From Christensenella sp. UBA6406 (GTDB lineage: Bacteria > Bacillota > Clostridia > Christensenellales > UBA1242), in the NCBI GenBank assembly GCA_002438625.1, contig DJPS01000035.1, forward strand, positions 1-13,709: DNA of 13,709 nt, in the 5' to 3' direction. Below are positions 7,601 to 13,709 of this stretch, piece by piece. Each line of letters starts with the position of its first letter. The stretch's first letter is position 1. Position numbers and translations under genes: made by a program. Below the pieces are notes generated by a model. That model saw only the letters and a list, made by a program, of their open reading frames with translations. It searched no databases and was not told the origin of the DNA.

Positions 7601-9325
7601 TTGCTTGTCATTCCTGCTATTTGTACACTTGCAGTTATTACACAACTTCCTGCTCCAACTATCTTTACGGTCCCATAGTTTGCATCCACTATCTTTGCAA
7701 CACTTTCATTAGTGCTTATAAAACTTGCTTGCGACCCTGTGGTGTTACTTAAATATATTGTGAAATTGTCATCTCCATAAGTCTTGCTTACATCTCCAAC
7801 TATTGGGGCATTTTCGCTTGCACTTTCTTTAAATGCTAGTTCACTCCATTTTGCCGTAAATGTTACATCGCCCATGTAGTCTTTTCCTATTTTGCCTGCA
7901 ATATATTTATCTTCCACTCTCCACTTTGAGCCTTCAACTGCTTTTGTTACTTCCCAACCCATAAATGCACTTTCTGTTTTCTCTATGTTTGGAAACACAA
8001 ATTCTGTTGCTACATTGTATTCTACTTTATAACCACCTACACTTGCATCATAAATAAATCCGCTTTGAGATAATGTTGCCCCATTTGTTATAAATATTGC
8101 TGTGTATGTTATTATTTCCCACTTTGGCTTTATTGTTATTGCTTGACCTGCATTGGTTATATTCTTTGCTACTTGTATCTTACCATTTGCAACTGTAAAA
8201 TCTATGCTTACATTATTTACCGTTGTTGTCCACTTGCTATATGTATAACCCGTTTTAACTAAATCACTTCTTACTGCAATTTCTTCATATCCACTTGTGC
8301 TGTATTCTATTGCCAAACTATTTGGTAATGTTCCTCTTTCTGCACCATCACTTTCAAATAGCACTGTAATTTTACTTTGAGAATACTTTGCATAATACAT
8401 CTTATTCTCTTTTATCTTACCATTTAAAATTACATCGCCTGAGTTCCCAACCTTTGTGCCGTAAACACCTTGACTAAATGAATCATACCATTCCACATTT
8501 ATTCCACTAACTTGTGGCAATGTTACATCTCCATCTCTTACTATTATGCTATTTGCCTTATATTCACTTAATGTGTTAAACCTAACTATGTATCCTATTG
8601 TTTCTTCTGCATCAAATATATTATTCTTCTCTATTAAACTATCTAACTGTTCAATATTTTCAACTTCATCTTTCACAAAACTACTTTGTACGGCTTCCGC
8701 CTTTACGCAAAAGTTTACATCGTTTAATGCCACCACTTCTAAGTTATATTTACTTACATCTGGAAAATATACTGTATTTGTCCCTTCAAATATCTTGTAT
8801 TCCTTTCCACTTTCACACTCCTTTAACTTACCATTTAAATCTGTTAAATAACAATATCCATTATATTTAACCCATTTATATCCACTTGCACTATCCTCAT
8901 ATGTGTTAAATGATAAATCACTATTCAATGCTATTGCCATATTTTGGGACACTTGATTACTTGCTAATCCTTCATAATCTACCTTTACTCGCATAAAACC
9001 TTTTATGCTCTCTTGCGACATCTTTACACTTGCATTATCTACAAGTTTTGCCCCTGATGCCACCTTGTCCGCTTCTATTGTTATATCTTTACCATATTCT
9101 TGCCCATTTGCTGAAACTAATGTTTCCAACTTTGCAAACGAAAAAGACACACCTTTTACATTCGCAGAAGACGTGAAATATGCTAAACTTAGCCCAAAAC
9201 TAAGAATTGCTAGTATAATAATTGAAATTAATGCAACTGATACCTTAGCATTTTTACTACTAGATATAGTGGTATCAGTCTGCCCCCCCCCGCCTATTTT
9301 GTGGCCTATTGTCTAAATTCTTCAT
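4696..9325 (-). CDS. Giant exported surface protein; frame interrupted at a G9 tract
   Basis: An uninterrupted frame of 1484 codons runs from 9150 (GTG) to 4696, but the true 5' end is upstream. AAAGGAG precedes the ATG at 9325, which opens MKNLDNRPQNRR, meets G9 (9291-9283) and stops at TGA (9277-9275). With 8 or 11 G it joins the main frame, giving about 1542 residues. The joined frame adds a polar N-tail and a signal segment (VALISIIILAILSFGLSLA, then YFTSSANV) resembling SipW-dependent TasA/CalY-type leaders. Domains, numbered from GTG 9150: unknown (1-255), two InlB/Flg_new-like units (260-436), a Big_2-like Ig domain (452-524), seven MBG-like units with YTGSAI and NAGTATxxITGxGNYTG motifs (525-1060), an FN3-like unit (1061-1144), an InlB B-repeat (1146-1217), and a Cys-rich region (1248-1412) with four CxxCxGxG motifs. 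No LPXTG or C-terminal membrane helix is seen. It is probably an adhesin or matrix protein. Confidence 0.85.
4940..5410 (-). other. Cysteine-rich, DnaJ-like zinc-binding region of the surface protein
   Basis: Four CxxCxGxG motifs (CSNCDGSG, CSDCGGDG, CGYCGGAG, CSNCGGSG) lie at residues 1312, 1328, 1346 and 1361, numbered from GTG 9150. The first begins at 5217 and the last ends at 5047. Steps of 16, 18 and 15 residues resemble the DnaJ/Hsp40 central domain, where motifs 1+4 and 2+3 each hold a zinc ion. Three further CxxC pairs flank it: CSTC (1249), CSSC (1281) and CSKC (1396), as zinc-ribbon-like knuckles. Zinc binding is inferred from family knowledge. No J domain or DnaJ C-terminal domain is present. 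Confidence 0.75.
5971..6234 (-). repeat. Long near-identical repeat, copy nearer the 3' end of the surface gene
   Basis: These 264 bp match 6658-6921 in the same orientation with four mismatches (6139, 6171, 6194, 6223); the first 168 bp are identical. The offset is 687 bp, exactly 229 codons. It encodes an MBG-like unit running from ERASV to ITAKKL. Recombination between the copies would remove or add 229 residues in frame. Confidence 0.9.
6658..6921 (-). repeat. Long near-identical repeat, copy nearer the 5' end of the surface gene
   Basis: Partner of 5971-6234. It encodes the same MBG-like unit at residues about 751-831, against 981-1060 for the other copy (numbered from GTG 9150). The near-identity at DNA level, including synonymous positions, points to recent duplication or gene conversion; the other MBG-like units in the protein are far more divergent. 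Confidence 0.9.
9283..9291 (-). repeat. G9 tract in the 5' coding end of the surface gene (putative contingency tract)
   Basis: Nine G on the coding (minus) strand, 32 nt after the ATG at 9325. With nine G the frame ends after 16 codons. With eight or eleven it continues through the signal segment into the main frame. No ATG, GTG or TTG occurs in the main frame between the upstream stop (TAG, 9315-9313) and the GTG codons following the signal segment, so no alternative start rescues export. Slippage during replication or transcription would switch the gene. Confidence 0.75.
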
Positions 9326-9403
9326 TGTTTTAACTCCTTTTTACAGAAATTTATCGTTTTTGTTTAACAATTTTTTTGACATCTTTTTCTTTTATCTTTC
9401 TCA

Positions 9404-9432
9404 ATTTTACATTTTTATTTACAATTTGTCAA
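9404..9432 (-). promoter_or_regulatory. Surface protein gene promoter
   Basis: On the minus strand, a perfect TTGACA (9432-9427), a 17-bp spacer and TAAAAT (9409-9404). The leader of about 70 nt ends in AAAGGAG (9339-9333), 7 nt before the ATG at 9325. This strong expression set-up argues that the short frame at 9325 is the real start and not a decayed relic. Confidence 0.8.
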
Positions 9433-9498
9433 ATAATTTTTTAAATTTTTTAGAAAATAATTAGAATTTTATTAGTTTTGTTGCTTGAATTTGATATA

Positions 9499-9527
9499 TT
9501 GACAAAGCATAATTGTTGTGCTATAAT
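9499..9527 (+). promoter_or_regulatory. Promoter of the two-gene membrane protein operon
   Basis: A perfect TTGACA (9499-9504), a 17-bp spacer and a perfect TATAAT (9522-9527) with an extended -10 (TGC immediately before). Transcription would start near 9534. It is among the strongest promoters in the window and is back to back with the surface-gene promoter, about 65 bp away. Confidence 0.88.
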
Positions 9528-9567
9528 TCTATTCATAAAATGAAATAAGGTAAAGAGGAAAAATTTA

Positions 9568-10056
9568 ATGAATTTAAGCAAAGAATTACAGAATAAAAAA
9601 ATAGAGAGAGCAATGAAAGATTTAAACTTAGAATTAAAAAAGGATGCGATTGATTTTAATAAAAAAATAGAAATAGCAATGGCACTTTTTGTTGCAGGAT
9701 TTGCTTGCGGTGCTATTACAAATATTTATACTGAAATTGCATCAACATTTATGATTGCTTCCTTATGTGGAGGAGCGATAACAGCGGGATTTTATGACCC
9801 ATCAAATAGTAAGCCAACAAAACAAAGTATGTATAATATTTTTAGAAGTTGCGGTGCATTAAGCAGGGATGTAAATAAGGACGCAGTTTGTGATATCTTA
9901 GATAAATACTCAAAGGATTACAAAGATTTAATAAAAAACAAAAGCGATTTAAATAAGAAAGAGCTTAATTTAAGAAAAAGTGCACTTACAAATGAATATT
10001 CAAAAAGGATAGAATCTATAAACAATGAAGAAAGAAGTGAAGAGTTATTCAACTAA
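9568..10056 (+). CDS. Small two-helix membrane protein, unknown function (upstream of pair)
   Basis: I do not recognise this 162-residue protein. It has a charged N-terminus (1-33), two adjacent hydrophobic helices (about 34-53 and 57-76) with a very short link, and a highly charged, probably helical C-terminal part (about 100-160). Both ends would be on the same side of the membrane, probably the cytoplasm. There is no cleavable signal. AAGAGGA lies 8 nt before the ATG at 9568. Its stop overlaps the next gene by 32 nt, so translation is likely coupled. The segment GALSRDV...CDILDKYSKDY resembles GLLSKDA...INLINNYTTRA in the next gene, and both share the helical hairpin, suggesting an old tandem duplication. 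It is divergent from the surface protein gene; any functional link is speculation. Confidence 0.8.
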   Translation: MNLSKELQNKKIERAMKDLNLELKKDAIDFNKKIEIAMALFVAGFACGAITNIYTEIASTFMIASLCGGAITAGFYDPSNSKPTKQSMYNIFRSCGALSRDVNKDAVCDILDKYSKDYKDLIKNKSDLNKKELNLRKSALTNEYSKRIESINNEERSEELFN

Positions 10057-10660
10057 TAAAGAATGTAATGGCAATGAAGTTAGCAAGTTACTAATGAAAA
10101 AAGAAACCACTATGGCCCTTGTTATGTTGGACAAAGAATTGGGCGTTGCACCAATTATGTACGACACAACTTTAAACAAAACGAACTGCTTGGCTTTAGG
10201 TGCATCAGTCTTAGTTTGTGCATATGGTTACATTTACCCTTCGCTTTTAAGCGTTACAAGTGCTTTGCTTGTATGTGGTATGTCAAGTTACTTAATGAAA
10301 GACAAGGTAAGCAAGACAATAAGGCAAAATATTGCAAATGTGTGTGGTAGCGGTCAATACTGCGAATATTACGAATTGACATATTTAAAAAATTTAGATA
10401 AAGAGAAAGTCAATAGTGCTAAGCAATTATTGATAGATAACGGACTTTTAAGCAAGGATGCTAATGATGTTGAATTTATAAATTTAATTAACAATTACAC
10501 AACAAGGGCAAACTACAATAATTTACTTTATTATCCACTTTATTTAAGTATTAATGGTAAGCGAATTGCAAATAAGCAACAAAGACAAAAATCTTATTAT
10601 ATTCAAAATAGGAATTTATTGCTTAAAAAAGAATTAATAGAAAGATTGAGAGAAATGTAG
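10025..10660 (+). CDS. Two-helix membrane protein, unknown function (downstream of pair)
   Basis: A 211-residue protein that I do not recognise. It has a polar N-terminus (1-50) with two cysteines, two hydrophobic helices (about 54-70 and 73-92), then a charged tail rich in Asn, Lys and Tyr that ends in a basic helix. Cysteines also occur around the helices and in the CGSGQYC segment (107-113). The ATG at 10025 lies inside the preceding gene (32-nt overlap), with AAGGA only at a loose 15-nt distance, so coupling is expected. In-frame ATGs at 10094 and 10112 are alternative starts without better ribosome binding sites. The arrangement (hairpin, then an LS(K/R)DxN motif and a charged tail) parallels the upstream gene. 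The stop codon is built into a terminator stem. Confidence 0.78.
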   Translation: MKKEVKSYSTNKECNGNEVSKLLMKKETTMALVMLDKELGVAPIMYDTTLNKTNCLALGASVLVCAYGYIYPSLLSVTSALLVCGMSSYLMKDKVSKTIRQNIANVCGSGQYCEYYELTYLKNLDKEKVNSAKQLLIDNGLLSKDANDVEFINLINNYTTRANYNNLLYYPLYLSINGKRIANKQQRQKSYYIQNRNLLLKKELIERLREM

Positions 10661-10676
10661 CGAATGCTACTTTTTT
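10657..10676 (+). terminator. Compact terminator overlapping the stop codon
   Basis: GTAGC (10657-10661), a GAAT loop and GCTAC (10666-10670), followed by T6. The TAG stop of the preceding gene (10658-10660) lies inside the stem. The stem is short but has a good U tract. Confidence 0.65.
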
Positions 10677-10697
10677 CTTAAACATATTGATAATTTG

Positions 10698-10726
10698 TTG
10701 CACTTTATTTAATTTTAAAGTATAAT
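10698..10726 (+). promoter_or_regulatory. Promoter of the 8-oxoguanine glycosylase gene
   Basis: TTGCAC (10698-10703), a 17-bp spacer and a perfect TATAAT (10721-10726). A 7-bp inverted repeat, TGTTGCA (10696-10702) and TGCAACA (10732-10738), overlaps the -35 and the expected start site and could be an operator. The operator idea is inference. Confidence 0.75.
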
Positions 10727-10738
10727 AAAAATGCAACA

Positions 10739-10785
10739 TTACAAATGAGAAATAAAAAACAAAACAACTTATGTGTCATTTGTAA
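10739..10785 (+). other. Stem-loop in the leader of the glycosylase gene
   Basis: TTACAAATGA (10739-10748) and TCATTTGTAA (10776-10785) form a perfect 10-bp inverted repeat around a 27-nt loop, just after the predicted transcription start and 54 nt before the ATG. It has no U tract, so it is not a terminator. It may affect mRNA stability or be a protein-binding site. Confidence 0.4.
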
Positions 10786-10839
10786 ATAAAAGAAAAATAA
10801 AGCAATATAAATATTTTAAGAATAAAGCGAAAAAAAACA

Positions 10840-11748
10840 ATGATTGATAATTTACATTTAGAAAAAAACAAAAACTCTATTTATAGAATAGAAGGAAATA
10901 AAATTGTTATTACAAATAAAGAAGATTTTAATATTAAGCACATTTTAGAATGCGGACAAATTTTTAGGTATGAAAAATTAGAAAATGGCGATTACATAGT
11001 TTTTACAGGCGACAAATTTGCAACCATTACAGAGACCACACACTTCTATGTAATTGAGACAACTGAACCAGCCTTCTTTGTAAACTTTTTTGATTTAGAT
11101 ATAGATTGTAGTCAAATTAAATCTAAATTAAAAAATTATAACAATTCATTTTTAAATAATGCAATCAACTTTGGATATGGCATTAGAATAATAAAAAATT
11201 CGCCATATGAAATGATTATCTCTTTTATTATTTCCGCCAACAATAACATTCCACGCATAAAAAATAGCATTAAATTAATTTGTGAAGCATATGGTAAAAA
11301 TATATATAAAAATTATTATTCTTTCCCTACCCTTGAAGCCCTTGAAAAAGCGGATGAAAAATTTTTTAAGTCAGTTGGACTTGGGTATCGTGCATCATAT
11401 TTAGTTGAAACAATAAAAATGTTAAAAAACATAAACTTAGAGACATTAAAACAATTAGACACGCCAAAATTGAGAGAAAAACTTATGAAATTAAAAGGCG
11501 TTGGCAGAAAAGTTGCGGATTGCATTATGCTTTTTGGTTTTAATAAAATGGATGTGTTCCCTATTGACACTTGGACAAACAAAGTTTATTTAGAAAACTT
11601 TTATCAAGGAGAGAAAACTCGCCCACAAATAGCGAATTATTTTACAGCACTTTTCGGCATTTTTAGCGGTTATGCTCAGCAATATTTTTATTATTGGAAA
11701 CAACAAGATGATAGCAAAAACAACAAGGCAAAAAATAATAAAAACTAG
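10840..11748 (+). CDS. ogg: OGG1-type 8-oxoguanine DNA glycosylase / AP lyase
   Basis: A base-excision repair enzyme that removes 8-oxoguanine opposite C and cleaves the strand by beta-elimination. The 302-residue protein has an N-terminal OGG_N-like domain (about 15-125, including CGQIFRY, 38-44) and then the HhH-GPD domain. SANNNI (132-137) matches the Asn loop of human OGG1 that contacts the base opposite the lesion. The hairpin LKGVGRKVADC (218-228) supplies the catalytic lysine K224, and PIDTW supplies the essential aspartate D243. There is no Fe-S cluster cysteine set, as expected for OGG1 rather than Nth/MutY. The last 15 residues are Lys/Asn-rich. The ATG at 10840 has only A-rich sequence upstream and no good Shine-Dalgarno, but the next Met is at residue 124, inside the fold. 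It has its own promoter; deoC follows after 120 bp. Confidence 0.92.
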   Translation: MIDNLHLEKNKNSIYRIEGNKIVITNKEDFNIKHILECGQIFRYEKLENGDYIVFTGDKFATITETTHFYVIETTEPAFFVNFFDLDIDCSQIKSKLKNYNNSFLNNAINFGYGIRIIKNSPYEMIISFIISANNNIPRIKNSIKLICEAYGKNIYKNYYSFPTLEALEKADEKFFKSVGLGYRASYLVETIKMLKNINLETLKQLDTPKLREKLMKLKGVGRKVADCIMLFGFNKMDVFPIDTWTNKVYLENFYQGEKTRPQIANYFTALFGIFSGYAQQYFYYWKQQDDSKNNKAKNNKN

Positions 11749-11752
11749 TGAA

Positions 11753-11771
11753 AAAGCAAATTGAATGCTTT
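11753..11771 (+). terminator. Weak hairpin after the glycosylase gene
   Basis: AAAGCA (11753-11758) and TGCTTT (11766-11771) with a 7-nt loop and a poor U tract. It may terminate or attenuate readthrough toward deoC. No convincing separate deoC promoter is seen; the nearest candidate, TTGCTA (11788) with TAAAAT (11809), has a 15-bp spacer. Confidence 0.3.
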
Positions 11772-11868
11772 AAATTAAACACAAATATTGCTAGATAAAT
11801 TTAAAAGATAAAATAAATTAATTAATAAAAATCAATAAATATTTAAGCATTTAAAAGGAGATTTAAAT

Positions 11869-12540
11869 ATGAAAGAATTTATAAATAACAAAATTGACCA
11901 CACATTACTTAAAAACAATGCAACCGTTGAAGACATAGAAAAATTATGCAACGAAGCAAAGAATTACGAATTTTACAGCGTTTGTGTAAATCCATTTTAT
12001 GTTGAACTAGCAAAGCATTATCTTCAAAACACGAACATAAAGGTTGCTTGTGTTGTAGGTTTCCCACTTGGGGCAAACTTAACAGAAATTAAAGTGCTAG
12101 AAGCGAAAAGAGCCAAAGATGATGGTGCTGATGAAATTGATATGGTTATGAATATTGGGGCATTCAAATCAAAAAATTACGACTATGTTTTAAATGAAAT
12201 AAATGCCGTTTGCGATGCCGTAAACATTCCAGTTAAAGTCATTATAGAAACAAGCGAACTTGTAGGCGATGAGCTTAAAACCGCTTGCGACATAATTAAT
12301 AAATCAAAGGCACAATTTATAAAAACAAGCACAGGCTTTTCTTCTTCTGGTGCAAAAATTGAAGATGTTAAATTTATAAAAAAACACACCTTAAAAACAA
12401 AACAAGTTAAAGCATCAGGTGGCATAAGAGATTTAGAAACCGCAAACCAAATGCTAAAAGCAGGTGCAGACCGCTTAGGGCTTTCTTCAAGCGTAAAAAT
12501 TGCCCTTGAACAACTAGAAAACATAAATAAACAAAATTAA
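11869..12540 (+). CDS. deoC: Deoxyribose-phosphate aldolase
   Basis: DERA reversibly splits 2-deoxyribose 5-phosphate into glyceraldehyde 3-phosphate and acetaldehyde, linking deoxynucleoside breakdown to glycolysis in the cytoplasm. The 223-residue TIM barrel has the usual bacterial short length. IDHTLLK (9-15) opens it. GADEIDMVMNIG carries D91, FIKTSTGF carries the Schiff-base lysine K152, and VKASGGIR carries K181; these positions coincide with those of the Gram-positive short form. GADRLGLSS closes the phosphate site. AAAAGGAG lies 8 nt before the ATG at 11869, the best ribosome binding site in the window. No deoA, deoB, pdp or deoR neighbour is present. It may be read partly from the glycosylase promoter. 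It ends at a bidirectional terminator shared with truA. Confidence 0.96.
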   Translation: MKEFINNKIDHTLLKNNATVEDIEKLCNEAKNYEFYSVCVNPFYVELAKHYLQNTNIKVACVVGFPLGANLTEIKVLEAKRAKDDGADEIDMVMNIGAFKSKNYDYVLNEINAVCDAVNIPVKVIIETSELVGDELKTACDIINKSKAQFIKTSTGFSSSGAKIEDVKFIKKHTLKTKQVKASGGIRDLETANQMLKAGADRLGLSSSVKIALEQLENINKQN

Positions 12541-12627
12541 TTCAAAATAATCTATAAGATTAAAAAACATTATAATATTTAAAAACTAAACTGCAAAAAT
12601 CTTTACCACCAAATTTTTAATTCAAAA

Positions 12628-12653
12628 AAGCAACCCATAAACATAGGTTGCTT
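12628..12653. terminator. Bidirectional terminator between deoC and truA
   Basis: AAGCAACC (12628-12635) pairs with GGTTGCTT (12646-12653). A and T runs flank both sides, so it works for deoC (+) and truA (-). A second AT-rich hairpin (12721-12728 with 12735-12742) lies directly after the truA stop. The rest of 12541-12745 is featureless. Confidence 0.85.
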
Positions 12654-12745
12654 ATTTTTGATATGTAAAATGAAATTAATTATAATTTTTAATTATAAGG
12701 CAAAATATAATTTTTATTTCAAAATGATAATTAAATCATTTTTTA

Positions 12746-13534
12746 TTAATATTCAACATTTTTTAGATAAAGCCCATATGGTGGCAATGTACACCCCGTT
12801 TTTTGCCTTAAACTTGCTTTTTGCATAAAACTTAATTTATTGCCACCTTCTTGCGTAACATTGCCACAATTATTCAATATTGATTTTATTTCATTTAAAT
12901 CTAATTTTCCTACACCAACATCTATTATAGTCCCAACTATAATTCGCACCATATTATGCAAAAAACCATTTCCACAAATTTCAACTTCAAAATGATTTTC
13001 ATCAGTTTTTATCAATTTGCAACTATAAATTGTCCTTACCCTATCTTTCTCTTCCTTATCTACCTTGCAAAACGGCGTAAAGTCAAAAGTCCCCACAAAA
13101 AGACTTGCACACTGTTGCATCTTTTCTTCATCCAACTCAAAAGGCACTTGATATGCACGCAACTTATCAAAAGGCAATTCAATTTTAGAACAATAAAATT
13201 TATAAACATATGTCTTCCGTTTAACATCAAACCTTGCATTAAACTCATCACTAGTCAAATTGCTAGATATTATTTTTACATCTTCTGGTAAATATTGATT
13301 AAGTGCAAAAGCAATCTTTTCAGGCTTAATTGCATATTCCGTATCAAAATGTGCCATTTGCTTGTATGCGTGCACCCCCGAATCCGTTCGCCCACTTGCG
13401 TATACTTTAACATTTTCTCCCGTTAATTTATAAATCGCATCTTGCACAACTTGTTGCACAGTTACCTTTCCATCTTGCACTTGCCAACCACAATAATTTG
13501 TTCCTATATATGAAATTCCTAAAACTATTCTCAT
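12746..13534 (-). CDS. truA: tRNA pseudouridine(38-40) synthase
   Basis: TruA converts uridines 38-40 of the tRNA anticodon arm to pseudouridine in the cytoplasm. The 262-residue length is normal. Signatures are YIGTNYCGWQ (9-18), the catalytic motif ASGRTDSGVHA with nucleophile D51, the conserved FNARF with a following RKTYVY strand, GNGFLHNMVRIIVGT near 190, and the closing PPYGLYL. All key residues are intact. The ATG at 13534 is preceded by purine-rich AAGAGAGAA at very short spacing and by AAGGGTG further up, so initiation is not strongly marked, but the N-terminus aligns with the family. It stands alone, away from its frequent ecfT/rplM/rpsI neighbours. No convincing promoter was found in 13535-13650. 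Confidence 0.96.
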   Translation of the reverse strand: MRIVLGISYIGTNYCGWQVQDGKVTVQQVVQDAIYKLTGENVKVYASGRTDSGVHAYKQMAHFDTEYAIKPEKIAFALNQYLPEDVKIISSNLTSDEFNARFDVKRKTYVYKFYCSKIELPFDKLRAYQVPFELDEEKMQQCASLFVGTFDFTPFCKVDKEEKDRVRTIYSCKLIKTDENHFEVEICGNGFLHNMVRIIVGTIIDVGVGKLDLNEIKSILNNCGNVTQEGGNKLSFMQKASLRQKTGCTLPPYGLYLKNVEY

Positions 13535-13671
13535 TTCTCTCTTACACCCTTATAAAAATAAAATGATTAAATAAATAAATTTTTAACCCACAACCACTAA
13601 ATAAAACATAAACAAGCTATAAAACCATTAAAAAGCAAATTAAAATATCACTTTATTTTCAATAAATAATT

Positions 13672-13680
13672 TGCTATAAT
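13672..13680 (+). promoter_or_regulatory. Extended -10 element for a gene beyond the right edge
   Basis: TGCTATAAT is a perfect extended -10, but only a poor -35 (TTTATT, 13652-13657) lies at 17 bp. Transcription would start near 13687. The ATG at 13688 runs only five codons before a stop, so the gene must start outside the window. Otherwise 13535-13709 has nothing recognisable. Confidence 0.4.
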
Positions 13681-13709
13681 AGACATAATGAATTTATTTA
13701 ACTAATTTA

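Noticed and set aside
5531..7712. Several open frames on the plus strand opposite the surface gene, two of them with near-identical ends
   Set aside because: They are antisense shadows of low-complexity Thr/Ser/Gly repeat coding. The shared ends reflect the 264-bp repeat, and no ribosome binding sites or known motifs are seen.
9275..9325. Programmed -1 ribosomal frameshift at the G run
   Set aside because: The required shift is +1 (or -2), so a standard -1 slippery-site event would not join the frames. Tract-length change or transcriptional slippage fits better.
10731..10748. Five-codon leader peptide before the glycosylase gene
   Set aside because: Its ATG lies at or before the predicted transcription start and has no ribosome binding site.
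1..13709. tRNA, rRNA or riboswitch genes
   Set aside because: No cloverleaf, rRNA-like or recognisable aptamer sequence was found in the intergenic regions on reading both strands; a covariance-model search was not possible here.

Overview
The window is AT-rich DNA from a bacterium, most likely a member of the Bacillota (Firmicutes), probably an uncultured gut clostridium or a relative. The reasons are very low GC, AGGAG-type ribosome binding sites, near-consensus sigma-A promoters with 17-bp spacers, short-form ProB and DeoC, and a large secreted protein with MBG-like and InlB-type repeats and a SipW/TasA-like signal sequence. Trp is encoded by TGG and no gene reads through TGA, so the code looks standard. 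No gene here fixes the taxonomy, so this assignment is inference.

Layout, left to right. Positions 1-296 hold a C9/G9 homopolymer at the edge, an inverted pair of perfect DnaA-box 9-mers and the proB promoter. proB (+) follows, converging through a shared terminator on an MBL-fold hydrolase gene (-). Next come a membrane-anchored secreted repeat protein (-) with its own promoter and terminator, a gene-poor stretch of about 495 bp, and a very large surface protein gene (-) that fills a third of the window. A 242-bp divergent intergenic region separates that gene from two overlapping genes (+) for small two-helix membrane proteins that resemble each other. The right part is housekeeping: an OGG1-type 8-oxoguanine DNA glycosylase (+), deoC (+) and, converging on it, truA (-). 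A promoter-like element for an off-window gene lies at the right edge.

The most notable observation is at the 5' end of the large surface gene. A good ribosome binding site and ATG (9325) lead into a run of nine G, after which the frame closes at TGA. Removing one G, or adding two, joins that start to a hydrophobic signal sequence and the whole 1484-codon downstream frame. This is the architecture of a phase-variable (contingency) gene, drawn here in an OFF state, unless the tract length is a sequencing error. A second G9 tract at the left edge directly follows a minus-strand TTGACA and would sit in a promoter spacer if a -10 element lies just outside the window. The surface protein also carries two 264-bp, about 98% identical in-frame repeats that could recombine, and a C-terminal cysteine-rich region with four DnaJ-type CxxCxGxG motifs, which is unexpected in an exported protein.

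The housekeeping genes do not form an obvious pathway: proB has no proA beside it, and deoC has no other nucleoside-catabolism gene beside it. Each main transcription unit appears to have its own promoter.
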